From an uncultured Lachnospiraceae bacterium (GTDB taxonomy: Bacteria; Bacillota; Clostridia; Lachnospirales; Lachnospiraceae): DNA of 64,000 bases. The stretch lies in contig CAJUSJ010000006.1 of the NCBI GenBank assembly GCA_910588865.1, positions 10,520 through 74,519 of the forward strand. Direction: 5' to 3'. Below, one piece after another: positions 50,977 to 60,293 of this stretch (positions are counted from its first letter, which is position 1; every line of letters starts with the position of its first letter). Under the pieces are notes generated by a model, which did no database searches, was not told the DNA's origin, and saw only the letters and a list, made by a program, of their open reading frames with translations. Position numbers and translations under genes: made by a program.

Positions 50977-52383
50977 TTATGTCACCGTGGCTCTGGGCAG
51001 GGTAAAGATAAATTCTGTGCCCACCCCCTCGGTGCTGATGACGTCAATGGTCTCCCCGTGATTTTGTATGATCTCCTTGACAATGGCCAGTCCCAGGCCA
51101 GTGCCCCGTTTGTCCTTTCCCCGGGACTGGTCTGTCTTGTAGAAACGCTCCCAGATCTTCTTCAAGCTGCCCTTTGGGATGCCGATGCCTGTGTCCTTCA
51201 CGGAGACAAAGACTTTCTCATACTTTACCGTGGTCTGGATATAGATCACGGAATCCGGGTGGCTGAACTTGATGGCATTGTCGATCAGGTTATAGAGAAC
51301 CTGCTGAATCTTTCCAAGGTCCGCGTACACCAGGGTGATATTTTCGGAAAATGTCAGGTCCAGGACAATATTTTTAGTATCACAGGTTCCCTCAAAGGAG
51401 GCGGCCGTGTCCTTGATCACCCGGTTCATGTCAAAATTGGTCCGGGACAGATAGCCTTTGCTGTCTAAGGAGTTTAAGGTGAGAAGCCCCTGGGTCAGTT
51501 TGTTTAGGCGGTCTGTCTCGGAGATTACCCGGTTTAAATATTTTTCGTACATCTCAGGGGGGATGGTGCCGTCTAAGATGGCCTCTAAGTACCCCTTGAT
51601 GGAGGTGAGAGGGGAGCGGAAATCGTGGGAGATGTTGGCGATGAAGGTTCTCTGGTACTCTTCCATCTTGTCCAGCTCGTCGGACATGTAATTTAAGGTG
51701 GCGGCCAGGTATCCCATCTCATCCTGGGTATTTATGGTGGTCTTGTACTTTAAATTGCCCTCCGCGTACTGGTTGGCGGCCTCTGTGATCTTTTTTAAAG
51801 GCAGGTACACGGTCTTGGTAAACACCAGGAGAATGATCAGGGACAGGCCGAAGATGATCCCTGACACGATGTAGAGGATATTGAGGAACCCGTCCCTGGA
51901 GTCCTCAATCTGGCTTAAGGGCAGGTGGATCAGCACATACCCGTAGGTGGTGTAGTTGCCTGTAATGGGCGCGCGGACACTTAACACTTCCTCGGTGAAG
52001 CAGTCGTTGTAGTTGCCGATGGTGTATTGGCGGTTGCCGTTGAAGGTGGGGTCAAAGCCTGTTATGGTCATGCCCACCCTGGGGGAACGGCCGCTGTCAA
52101 CCACAACGACGCCCCGGCTGTTGACCACCCAGATCTCCGCTTTTAAGTAGGTGGCCACGGCCTCCAGCTGAGGGCGGGCGGAATCCATATTAAAGTTCCT
52201 GCCTTTGTAGACCTGGCTGTATCGGGCAGCCAGGAGATTGGCCTCGTCGTAGAGGGTTTCGGATTCCTGGGATATGAGCTGGTTGTAGGTCAGCTCCGAG
52301 GCGGTAGTGGCTACCGCGAAAAAGCCGAGGACCCCGAAAACCAGGTAGCCCAGTATAAATTTGTAGTACAGAGAGTGCTTCAT
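50977..52383 (-). CDS. HAMP sensor histidine kinase
   Basis: A 468-residue membrane kinase. Two membrane segments (near residues 8-28 and 165-190) flank an outer sensor domain; a HAMP domain (LPLKKITEAANQYAEGNLKY) is followed by HisKA with the phosphorylated His in ISHDFRSPLTSIKG near residue 254, and HATPase boxes (LIDNAIKFSH; VKDTGIGIPKG; GTGLGLAIVKEI). It follows its response regulator by five bases. The input signal is unknown; the outer domain resembles PhoR/ResE-type sensors. Confidence 0.93.
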   Translation of the reverse strand: MKHSLYYKFILGYLVFGVLGFFAVATTASELTYNQLISQESETLYDEANLLAARYSQVYKGRNFNMDSARPQLEAVATYLKAEIWVVNSRGVVVVDSGRSPRVGMTITGFDPTFNGNRQYTIGNYNDCFTEEVLSVRAPITGNYTTYGYVLIHLPLSQIEDSRDGFLNILYIVSGIIFGLSLIILLVFTKTVYLPLKKITEAANQYAEGNLKYKTTINTQDEMGYLAATLNYMSDELDKMEEYQRTFIANISHDFRSPLTSIKGYLEAILDGTIPPEMYEKYLNRVISETDRLNKLTQGLLTLNSLDSKGYLSRTNFDMNRVIKDTAASFEGTCDTKNIVLDLTFSENITLVYADLGKIQQVLYNLIDNAIKFSHPDSVIYIQTTVKYEKVFVSVKDTGIGIPKGSLKKIWERFYKTDQSRGKDKRGTGLGLAIVKEIIQNHGETIDVISTEGVGTEFIFTLPRATVT

Positions 52384-52388
52384 AAAAA

Positions 52389-53102
52389 TTACCGTTTCAC
52401 TTCAAATTTGTAGCCAATGCCCCACACGGTGGTCAGGGCCCAGTTGGCGTTGTCCTTGATCTTCTCCCGAAGGCGCTTGATATGCACATCCACGGTCCTG
52501 GTGTCGCCGATATACTCATATCCCCAGATGTGGTCCAGAAGCTGTTCCCTTGTGAACACCTGGTTGGGAGATGAGGCCAGGAAATAGAGAAGCTCCAGCT
52601 CCTTGGGAGGCATTTCCACGGAATGGCCGTTGTAGGTCACAGCGTAGTTGGTCAGGTTCACGATGAGATCCGGAAATTCCACATAATCCCCCTGCTGGTC
52701 TGTGCCGGACGCGGCGGCGGAAAATGAGGTGGTGTGGCACCGGCGCAGCACTGCCTTGACCCGGGCCACCAGTTCCTTGGAATCAAAGGGCTTGATCATG
52801 TAGTCGTCAGCCCCCAGCTCCAGCCCCAGGACCTTGTCAAAGATCTCGCCCTTGGCGGACAGCATGATAATGGGAACCTGGGAAGAGGTCCGCAGCTCCC
52901 GGCACACCTGGTATCCGTCCATGCCGGGAAGCATCAGATCAAGAAGGATAATGTTGGGATTAAATTCGGGAAACACCCGGAGAGCCTCCTCCCCGTCATT
53001 TACGATCAGGGTTTCATAACATTCTTTTATGAGATAGAGCGAGATCAGCTCCGCGATATTGACATCATCGTCAACAATGAGCACCCGCTGTTTTTCTGCC
53101 AT
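52389..53102 (-). CDS. OmpR-family response regulator
   Basis: A 237-residue regulator: receiver domain with acidic pocket (IVDDD) and phosphoacceptor Asp55 in LLDLMLPG, conserved Lys in MIKPFDSKEL, and a winged-helix output domain ending YIGDTRTVDVHIKRLREKI. The ATG at 53102 has GGGGGAGGTATTGA upstream; the longer frame to 53135 overlaps mutS2. It is 16 bases after mutS2 and directly before its kinase. Confidence 0.94.
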   Translation of the reverse strand: MAEKQRVLIVDDDVNIAELISLYLIKECYETLIVNDGEEALRVFPEFNPNIILLDLMLPGMDGYQVCRELRTSSQVPIIMLSAKGEIFDKVLGLELGADDYMIKPFDSKELVARVKAVLRRCHTTSFSAAASGTDQQGDYVEFPDLIVNLTNYAVTYNGHSVEMPPKELELLYFLASSPNQVFTREQLLDHIWGYEYIGDTRTVDVHIKRLREKIKDNANWALTTVWGIGYKFEVKR

Positions 53103-53118
53103 TTCAATACCTCCCCCA

Positions 53119-55500
53119 TCACTTAAAAACAACAATAGTAACGCCGGAATCCCCTTCGCCGAACTCGCCCAGCCGGAATTCTTTCACGTATTTTAATTTT
53201 TTCAGTTTCTTGTGGACCGCTGCCCGCAGGGCTCCTGTTCCCCGGCCGTGAACCACCCGGACCTGGGGCAGATGAGCCAGATAGGCGTCATCTAAATATT
53301 TGTCCAGCACAGGGACAGCCTCGTCAGTGGTCATGCCGATCAGATTGATCTCAGGGGACACGGAGAAGGACTTGGACATCTTGATTTTTCCGCTTCCCGT
53401 CTTCTCTCTGGACCGGGAGGTGTCTGCCGCGCTGTCCTTTGGCTCTTCGGCCATCTCCAGGTCTTTTAAGTTAACCTGGGAGCGGAGGATGCCCATCTGG
53501 ACGTACAGATCCCCCTTGGCGTTGGGAAGGGTGCTGACGGTTCCTATTAAATTTAAGGAAAGCACCTTGACCGTGTCTCCGATCTGGAGGGTCTTGGCTG
53601 AGATGGTCTTTTTGGGTCCCTTGGTCTTCACGGTCAGCTTCTGATCCACCTGGTTCATCTTCTCCCGCAGCTTGGTCCGCTCCGCTTCCAGCTCCTTGTT
53701 GACGCCGGAGGCGGAGGCCAGGCGGTTAATGTTTTTGATGGTCTGGTCCGCGGTCTCCTTGGCCTCCCTGAGGATCCGCTGGGCCTCCTCGTTGGCCTGG
53801 CGCAGAAGCTTTTCCCTGCGCTGGTCCAGGCGCTCTTCCTTCTGGGAAAGGCGGGCCCGCAGCTTGGCGGCTTCCTCCTTGTAGGCCTTGACCTCGGCAT
53901 GCTCCTTCTCAATGGTCAGCCTGCTCTCCTCCAAGTGGGCGATCAGGTCCTCGAAGGTCTCGTCGTTGGCTTCCAGATGATTTCTGGCGTCTTCAATGAT
54001 AAAGTCAGGCAGCCCCAGTTTTTTGGATATGGCAAAGGCGTTGCTCTTGCCCGGGATGCCGATGAGGAGACGGTAGGTGGGCTGGAGATTCTCCACGCTG
54101 AACTCGCAGCAGGCGTTTTCCACCCCGGGAGTTGACAAGGCGAAAACCTTCAGCTCGCTGTAGTGGGTGGTGGCCATGGTACGGCATTTCATATTGTGGA
54201 GAAAGCTCAGGACGGCAATGGCCAGCGCGGCTCCCTCCGTAGGGTCTGTGCCGGCCCCAAGCTCGTCGAAGAGACACAGGGAGCGGCTGTCCGCCTGATC
54301 TAATATGGACACAATGTTGGTCATGTGGGCGGAAAAGGTGCTCAGGCTCTGCTCAATGCTCTGTTCGTCGCCGATATCGGCAAACACATCCTCGAACACA
54401 GCCAGTTCTGAGCCGTCAAAGGCGGGGATGTGGAGCCCGGCCTGGCCCATAAGGGTGAACAGGCCCACGGTTTTCAGGGACACGGTCTTTCCCCCTGTGT
54501 TGGGCCCAGTGACGATCAGCAGGTCAAATTCCCTGCCCAGGTGGATATTGATGGGAACCACCTTGGACGGGTCCAGCAGGGGATGGCGTCCTTCTTTGAT
54601 GTTGATATATCCGTTGGTGTTGAAAACAGGCTGGCTGCACTTGTAATGTCTGGCCAGCCCGGCCCTGGCAAAGATAAAATCCAGGGAGGCCAGAAGCTCC
54701 TGGTCAAGGCGGATCTGCTCCGCGAAGGGCGCGGCCTGGTTGCTTAGATCCGCCAGAACCGCCTCGATCTCTTTCTTTTCCTGGATCTCCAGCTCCCGGA
54801 GCTGGTTGTTCAGCTGGATAATGGCCATGGGCTCGATAAACAAGGTGGACCCGGTCGCGGACTGGTCGTGGACCATGCCGGACACCTGGTTCTTGTACTC
54901 CGATTTCACGGGCAGGCAGTAGCGTCCATCCCGCATGGTCACAACCGCGTCCTGGAGATAAGAACGGTTGGAGTTGAGGATTGAGTTCAGCTGTGTGTGA
55001 ACCCGGTCATTGATCACTTTCATGGACCTGCGCACATGGCGCAGCCCTGGGCTGGCGTCGTCGCTGACCTCGTCTTCGGACAGAATGCACCGCCGGATCT
55101 CTGTGTTGAGGGGGGTCAGGGGCTCAAGAAGGCGGAATGTCTCCTCTAAAGAGTCGTCAGGAAGCTCAGATTCCTCATGCCGCCCGTAGGCCTTGGCCCG
55201 GGAAGCCACGGTGAGAATGGAGCTGATGGACAGAAGCTCTGTGATGCTCAGGGAGCTGCCGATCTCCAGGCGTTTTAGGGAGTCCTTTACATCTCTCAGC
55301 CCGGAAAAGGAAACGCTGCCTTTCTGGCGTACCCTGGTGAGGGCGTCAGAGGTCTCTGCCTGGGTCCTGCGGATCTCCCCGATGTCGGTGGAAGGCAGCA
55401 GATCCCGGCACAGCCCCGCGCCTAAAGGGGAGGAGGCGTATTCGGCCAGCTGGGAGATGATTTTGTCGTATTCTAGGGTTTTTAAAGATTTTTTGTTCAT
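53119..55500 (-). CDS. mutS2: MutS2 endonuclease/ribosome rescue ATPase
   Basis: A 793-residue MutS2. Helical N-terminal core (EYASSPLGAGLCRDLLP), ATPase domain with Walker A TGPNTGGKTVSLKTVG near residue 330 and SLCLFDELGAGTDPTEGAAL, a long coiled-coil clamp (about 515-640) and a C-terminal Smr nuclease domain (VVHGRGTGALR). In Firmicutes the protein acts on branched DNA and on collided ribosomes. It heads a unit with the two-component genes, a mix of unrelated functions. An extended -10 promoter lies upstream. Confidence 0.95.
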   Translation of the reverse strand: MNKKSLKTLEYDKIISQLAEYASSPLGAGLCRDLLPSTDIGEIRRTQAETSDALTRVRQKGSVSFSGLRDVKDSLKRLEIGSSLSITELLSISSILTVASRAKAYGRHEESELPDDSLEETFRLLEPLTPLNTEIRRCILSEDEVSDDASPGLRHVRRSMKVINDRVHTQLNSILNSNRSYLQDAVVTMRDGRYCLPVKSEYKNQVSGMVHDQSATGSTLFIEPMAIIQLNNQLRELEIQEKKEIEAVLADLSNQAAPFAEQIRLDQELLASLDFIFARAGLARHYKCSQPVFNTNGYINIKEGRHPLLDPSKVVPINIHLGREFDLLIVTGPNTGGKTVSLKTVGLFTLMGQAGLHIPAFDGSELAVFEDVFADIGDEQSIEQSLSTFSAHMTNIVSILDQADSRSLCLFDELGAGTDPTEGAALAIAVLSFLHNMKCRTMATTHYSELKVFALSTPGVENACCEFSVENLQPTYRLLIGIPGKSNAFAISKKLGLPDFIIEDARNHLEANDETFEDLIAHLEESRLTIEKEHAEVKAYKEEAAKLRARLSQKEERLDQRREKLLRQANEEAQRILREAKETADQTIKNINRLASASGVNKELEAERTKLREKMNQVDQKLTVKTKGPKKTISAKTLQIGDTVKVLSLNLIGTVSTLPNAKGDLYVQMGILRSQVNLKDLEMAEEPKDSAADTSRSREKTGSGKIKMSKSFSVSPEINLIGMTTDEAVPVLDKYLDDAYLAHLPQVRVVHGRGTGALRAAVHKKLKKLKYVKEFRLGEFGEGDSGVTIVVFK

Positions 55501-55583
55501 ATTTTTATTTAAGTCCTTTTTTGTGTGATTATTTGAGGAGGAGCATTGTTTAAGCGGGTTCGCGGGGTCTCAGCGCTTTTCCT

Positions 55584-55592
55584 ATTATACCA
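55584..55592 (-). promoter_or_regulatory. Extended -10 promoter of mutS2
   Basis: Minus-strand TGGTATAAT (55592-55584), a perfect TATAAT with the extended TG, about 85 bases before the mutS2 start. Confidence 0.55.
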
Positions 55593-55642
55593 TAAAATAT
55601 AGTTCTTAAGGGGGATTTTTTCTTAAGATTTGATTGTTTGGA

Positions 55643-55671
55643 TTGACACTAATTTAACGGAGTGATAGACT
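55643..55671 (+). promoter_or_regulatory. Sigma-A promoter of the flavoprotein gene
   Basis: TTGACA (55643-55648) and TAGACT (55666-55671), spacer 17. Confidence 0.7.
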
Positions 55672-55678
55672 ACAGTTA

Positions 55679-55710
55679 CAGCCCCAGGGTTTATATAAGA
55701 GCTGGGGCTG
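55679..55710 (+). other. Hairpin in the 5' leader of the flavoprotein gene
   Basis: CAGCCCCAG (55679-55687) pairs perfectly with CTGGGGCTG (55702-55710) around a 14-base AU-rich loop. It starts at about the first transcribed base. No T run follows, so it is more likely a stabilising 5' structure than a terminator. Confidence 0.6.
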
Positions 55711-55732
55711 AACTATTTCAGGAGGAAAATTT

Positions 55733-57625
55733 ATGAGAAAATCAGGTAAGAAACTGATGTCAGTGGTATTGGCTGGAGCCATGGCCTTGTCTTTGGCGGC
55801 CTGCGGCGGCCAGAGCGCCGACGCCACGACAGCGGCGGAGACTGCCACGACTGCTGAGACCACCACGGCGGCGGAGACCACCACGGCGGCGGATACAACC
55901 GAGGCCGAGACAGAGGCTGTGGAGGAAGAAGCGGCCGGAGAAAATCAGCAGGCGGATATCGTGGTCATCGGAGCAGGCGGGGCAGGCATGACAGCGGCCA
56001 TCCAGGCTGTTCAGGATGGCGCCACGGATGTGGTGATTTTAGAGAAGATGCCCATCACCGGAGGCAACACCACCCGTTCCACCGGCGGACTCAACGCGGC
56101 GGAGACACCTTATCAGGAAGCGGACAATATTGAAGATTCCATAGAGCTTTTCATAGAAGACACCATGAAGGGCGGCAAGGAATTAAACGATAAAGACCTG
56201 GTAACCGTCATGGCAGAGAACTCTGCCGCGGCAGTGGACTGGGTAAATGACATTGGCGGGGATTTAAGCGTTGTGGGCATGTTTGGAGGCGCGAGCGTAA
56301 AGCGTATCCACAGGCCAAGCGACACATCAGCCGTAGGCCCCATGCTGGTGAAGGCGCTCAATGACAAAGTAGCGGAGCTTAAGATCCCGGTTCTTCTGGA
56401 AACCAAAGCAGAGAAGATCCTGGTGGATGACAGCGGCAAGGTAAGCGGTGTGACAGCGACCGACAAGGATGGCAGGGAATTCACCATCGACTGTACGGCA
56501 GTGGTTCTGGCCACAGGCGGTTTCGGAGCCAACTCCGAGATGGTGGTAGAGTATAAGCCGGATCTGGCGGGCTTTTGCACCACCAACCACGGCGGAGCCA
56601 CAGGCGACGGCATTGTCATGGCAAAGGAGCTGGGCGCTGACTTTGTGGATATGGAGCAGATCCAGACCCATCCAACTGTAAATCCTGACACCCAGACCAT
56701 GTATACAGAAGGCGTCCGGGGCAACGGAGCCATCCTGGTAAACAAAGAGGGCAAGCGTTTCGTTGATGAGCTGGAGACCAGGGACGTGGTATCCGCGGCA
56801 ATTCTGGAGCAGACCGACAAAGTGTGCTACCTTGTATTTGACCAGGCGGTGAGAGACAGTCTGGCAGCCATTGAGTCCTACATAAAAGCGGGGATCGTAA
56901 CAGAGGCAGACACGCCGGAAGAGCTGGGAGAGGCTATCGGTGTGGACGGAACGGCTCTGGCGGAGACACTGACAGCTTACGCCGGATATCAGGCAGCAGG
57001 CAAGGATGAGGAATTCGACAGGGAGAGCATGGAGCTTCCTCTGGATCAGCCCAAGTACTATGCCGCGCTGTGCGCCCCGGCCATCCATCACACCATGGGC
57101 GGCGTTAAGATCGATACCCAGACTCAGGTGCTGAAGGAGGATGGAAGCGCCATCCCAGGCTTATTCGCCGCGGGCGAGGTTACAGGAGGAGTTCATGGCG
57201 GCAACCGTTTAGGCGGAAACGCGGTCACTGATATTGTGGTATTTGGCCGTATCGCTGGTTCCATGGCAGAGGACTATGTGGCAGACAACGGCGGTCACAC
57301 CGAGGCTGAGATCACCGCTGAGGAAGATACCGCCGGGGCAGTTCCCGCGGTTCAGGGAGACTATAAGGATGGCGTCTACGAAGGCACCGGCAAGGGCAAC
57401 AATGGCGACATTACCGTTGAAGTGACCGTAGAGGGCGGCAGCATTGTCTCCATAACCTTAAAAGAGCACGGTGAGACAGCCGGAATCTATGAGGCCGCGG
57501 AAAAAGGCGTGGTGGAAGAGATCATCAAGAACCAGACAGCAGAGGTTGACGCTGTGTCCGGTGCCACCAACACCAGCAAGGGCATCATGGAAGCCGTGTC
57601 CGCGGCACTTGAAGAGGCAAAATAA
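55733..57625 (+). CDS. Surface lipoprotein FAD-dependent reductase with FMN-binding domain
   Basis: A 630-residue exported flavoprotein of the fumarate reductase/urocanate reductase group. Lipobox LSLAAC puts the lipid on Cys24; a Thr/Ala/Glu-rich linker follows (about 30-70). The FAD domain starts VVIGAGGAGMTAAIQAV and has the substrate-side motifs HHTMGGVKI and HGGNRLGGNAVTD. The C-terminal FMN-binding domain ends VDAVSGATNTSKGIM, the type of motif where ApbE attaches FMN to the Thr. It probably reduces an unsaturated acid outside the cell as electron acceptor; the substrate is unknown. Single-gene unit. Confidence 0.9.
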   Translation: MRKSGKKLMSVVLAGAMALSLAACGGQSADATTAAETATTAETTTAAETTTAADTTEAETEAVEEEAAGENQQADIVVIGAGGAGMTAAIQAVQDGATDVVILEKMPITGGNTTRSTGGLNAAETPYQEADNIEDSIELFIEDTMKGGKELNDKDLVTVMAENSAAAVDWVNDIGGDLSVVGMFGGASVKRIHRPSDTSAVGPMLVKALNDKVAELKIPVLLETKAEKILVDDSGKVSGVTATDKDGREFTIDCTAVVLATGGFGANSEMVVEYKPDLAGFCTTNHGGATGDGIVMAKELGADFVDMEQIQTHPTVNPDTQTMYTEGVRGNGAILVNKEGKRFVDELETRDVVSAAILEQTDKVCYLVFDQAVRDSLAAIESYIKAGIVTEADTPEELGEAIGVDGTALAETLTAYAGYQAAGKDEEFDRESMELPLDQPKYYAALCAPAIHHTMGGVKIDTQTQVLKEDGSAIPGLFAAGEVTGGVHGGNRLGGNAVTDIVVFGRIAGSMAEDYVADNGGHTEAEITAEEDTAGAVPAVQGDYKDGVYEGTGKGNNGDITVEVTVEGGSIVSITLKEHGETAGIYEAAEKGVVEEIIKNQTAEVDAVSGATNTSKGIMEAVSAALEEAK

Positions 57626-57648
57626 TGTTTTATGTGTAAATAAAAGAA

Positions 57649-57695
57649 CAGCAGCCCAGGTATGGCGTCAGCGGCCAGGGCTGCTGCTTGCTTTT
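57649..57695 (+). terminator. Terminator after the flavoprotein gene
   Basis: CAGCAGCCC (57649-57657) pairs with GGGCTGCTG (57678-57686), then CTTGCTTTT. Stem perfect, loop 20 bases. Confidence 0.7.
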
Positions 57696-57840
57696 ATCAC
57701 CCGGGCTTCACCGGGCGGCCCCAAAACATTCCTCAATGTTTTATGAAAATGAATGTCGAAAAACACCGCAAAATCATTGCCATTCTCCGCCAGTCATGTT
57801 AAAATTCCCTTTAAGGAAAATAAGACAGGAGGGACATGGG

Positions 57841-58716
57841 ATGATCCGAATGGTAGTCAGTGATATGGATGGGACGCTTTTGAATAAAAAGGCGGAGGTA
57901 TCCGCGAAGAATCTGGAGGCCATACGCCGCCTTACGGAAAACAACATAGAATTCGTGATCGCTTCTGGCAGGGACTACCAGGGAGTATATTCCATCACCA
58001 GCAGATACGGCCTGGAGTGTGAGGCGATTTTGGGAAATGGATCTCAGTACGTAGATTGCCGGGGAAAGCTGCTTATGAGCTGCTATCTGAAAAAAACTCT
58101 TGTAAAAGAGATCGTAAAGATCTTCATGGATGCCCGGATCCCGCATATGATCTTTACTACAGACGGATTTTACACAGGAGACGAACCCGAAGCTGTCAGG
58201 GAGGCCTTTATCGAGAGAAGCCAAAAACGGTTTGGCCGGGAAAAGGAGGAATTCGACGATGGCGGCAAGTACAGGTACCTGCCCTGCAACCAGCTTGTTA
58301 AGGTAACGGATTTTGACGAATTTCTCCAAAAAGACTTGGAGATCATGAAAGTGGAAGCCTTTGTCAGAACACCAGAGGAGGCCGGCAGGATCGCCGCCGC
58401 GAAAGAGCGGCTCAAAGACATAAGTGGAATCTCATTTTTATCTTCCTTTGACGATAATGTGGAGGTCACGGACCAGGAGGCCCAGAAGGGCTACATACTG
58501 GACAAAGTGATCCGCTTAAAAGGCCTTTCCAGGGAAGAGGTAGCAGTGGTGGGAGACGGCATGAACGATCTGTCCATGTTTCAGCTGTTTCCTGTCTCCT
58601 ACGCCCCGTCCAATGCCCAGGAGACCATCAAAAACCTGGCCCATGCTGTTGTGGCCAGCAGCGACGACGATGGGTTTGCCCAGGCGGCAGACAAGGTGCT
58701 TTTAGGGAATTTATAG
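57841..58716 (+). CDS. Cof-type HAD-superfamily phosphatase
   Basis: A 291-residue HAD-IIB hydrolase: VVSDMDGTLLNKKAEVS (nucleophile Asp), FVIASGRDYQGVY and VAVVGDGMNDLSMFQLF. It is a different gene from the HAD protein at 23823 and more typical of Cof/YidA sugar phosphatases. ACAGGAGGGACATGGG precedes the ATG; the frame extends upstream to 57688 but those codons lie in the terminator region. The HtrA-like gene follows after 27 bases. Confidence 0.9.
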   Translation: MIRMVVSDMDGTLLNKKAEVSAKNLEAIRRLTENNIEFVIASGRDYQGVYSITSRYGLECEAILGNGSQYVDCRGKLLMSCYLKKTLVKEIVKIFMDARIPHMIFTTDGFYTGDEPEAVREAFIERSQKRFGREKEEFDDGGKYRYLPCNQLVKVTDFDEFLQKDLEIMKVEAFVRTPEEAGRIAAAKERLKDISGISFLSSFDDNVEVTDQEAQKGYILDKVIRLKGLSREEVAVVGDGMNDLSMFQLFPVSYAPSNAQETIKNLAHAVVASSDDDGFAQAADKVLLGNL

Positions 58717-58743
58717 CAGGCCGATGCCTCAAGGAGGAAATAT

Positions 58744-60159
58744 ATGCCAGATATCAACAGTCCCGGGCAGGAACCCAGTGAGAAGCGCCCGTTTATACGG
58801 GAAAAGATAGCAAGACCGCCTATGACAAGAAGGCAGCTTATAAAACGGATGGCTGCTTTTGTTTTTATCGCGGCTCTGGGTGGAGCGGCCGCGGGGGCCA
58901 GCTTCGCGGTTATGAGGCCGCTGGCGGAAAAATATCTGGTTGAACAGCCTGAGGAGGAGAGCGTCCCTGTTACCATCCCAAAGGATGAGCCGGAGTCCTC
59001 CACCGGAGCGGGGGAGAGCGGGACAGCCCCCGGGGAGAGCCAGCCAGGTGAAGGAGAGAGCCAGACCGAGGAGACAGAGGGCGAAAGCAGTACAGAGGAG
59101 AGCGGGTCTTTGGAGGAGCCGGAAACCGAGACCGAGGAAGAGACAGAGCCTATTGAGGAGGTCATAGAATCCGTGCTGGAGACTCGTTCCTACTCTGCCC
59201 GGGATCTGGATGGCCTTTACGGGGTCCTCGGCAGCCTGGTCCGGGAGGCGGATAAAGGGATCGTGGAAGTCCACTCCCTCAGGCAGGAGACGGACTGGTT
59301 TGACAATTCGGTGGAGACAGCGGGCCTCTACGCGGGGGCGGTGATCGCCTCAACAGGGCAGGAACTGCTGATCTTGACACCAGATAAGGCTGTGGAAAAT
59401 GCTGACTCCATAAAGGTGACATTTGGAGACAGCACTCAGGCCGACGGTATGATCAAGGAAATGGATACCATATCCGGTATGGCCATTGTGAGCGTGGATG
59501 TGGGGCAATTAGACGAGACTACCCTCATGGGCGTATCTGTGCTGAAGCTGGGCAATTCCTACAGTGTGAAACAGGGAGACCTGGTGGCCGCGCTCGGGGC
59601 CCCGGCGGGGCTTGTCCACTCCAGCGCCTATGGAAGCATTTCTTATGTGGCCCGCAATGTGCAGGTGGCTGACGGTGTTTCCCGGCTTTTGTACGCGGAT
59701 GTGAGAAGCGACGCCAAGTCAGGAACCTTTTTGGTGAACATGGCCGGGGAAGTCATAGGCTGGGTGACGGACATGTATGATGAGGAGGGCCAGACCGGAG
59801 TTACGGTGGCCATGGCCATATCGGATTACAAGTCCGTGCTGGAGCGGATGTCCAACGGATATCCAGTGCCCTACATGGGCATATACGGCCAGGAGGTCAG
59901 CGGCTCCATGGCAGACCAGGGAATCCCCCAGGGAGTCTACGTGGGAGAATGTGTGCCTGACGGTCCCGCGTACAACGCCGGCATACAGAACGGAGACATC
60001 ATCGTCCGGATCGATGACAAGGATATCGCGACAATCAAAGATTATCAAAATCAGGTGGAAGCTCTCAATCAGGGAGCGGTTGTAACGGTTGTGGTTCAGA
60101 GAAAGGCTATTGAGGAATACAAAGAATTAGAATATCAGGTGACCGTGGGGGCCAGGTGA
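58744..60159 (+). CDS. HtrA-like membrane protein with PDZ domain, catalytic residues lost
   Basis: A 471-residue protein with a cytoplasmic N-terminus, one membrane helix (AAFVFIAALGGAAAGASFAV), an acidic Ser/Glu/Thr linker (75-140), a trypsin-like S1C fold and a C-terminal PDZ domain (about 385-470, VYVGECVPDGPAYNAGIQNG). In active HtrA the triad lies in TNxHV, SDLAV and GNSGGPL. Here the matching places read LTPDKAV, SGMAIV and AKSGTFLVN: the His and Asp are gone and only the Ser remains. It is most likely a non-proteolytic scaffold. AAGGAGGAAATAT precedes the ATG. Confidence 0.85.
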   Translation: MPDINSPGQEPSEKRPFIREKIARPPMTRRQLIKRMAAFVFIAALGGAAAGASFAVMRPLAEKYLVEQPEEESVPVTIPKDEPESSTGAGESGTAPGESQPGEGESQTEETEGESSTEESGSLEEPETETEEETEPIEEVIESVLETRSYSARDLDGLYGVLGSLVREADKGIVEVHSLRQETDWFDNSVETAGLYAGAVIASTGQELLILTPDKAVENADSIKVTFGDSTQADGMIKEMDTISGMAIVSVDVGQLDETTLMGVSVLKLGNSYSVKQGDLVAALGAPAGLVHSSAYGSISYVARNVQVADGVSRLLYADVRSDAKSGTFLVNMAGEVIGWVTDMYDEEGQTGVTVAMAISDYKSVLERMSNGYPVPYMGIYGQEVSGSMADQGIPQGVYVGECVPDGPAYNAGIQNGDIIVRIDDKDIATIKDYQNQVEALNQGAVVTVVVQRKAIEEYKELEYQVTVGAR

Positions 60160-60293
60160 CAGGTCTGGCTTTGCCGGGTCCGCCGGGTTCAGGACCGCCG
60201 CGGGCCGGAGGCATAGTTCTGGCCAGGGGCGGGGATACCATGTATAATGGAGCGTCCGCGAGGGGCGCGTGAAAGTTTTAGAAGGGAGAGACG

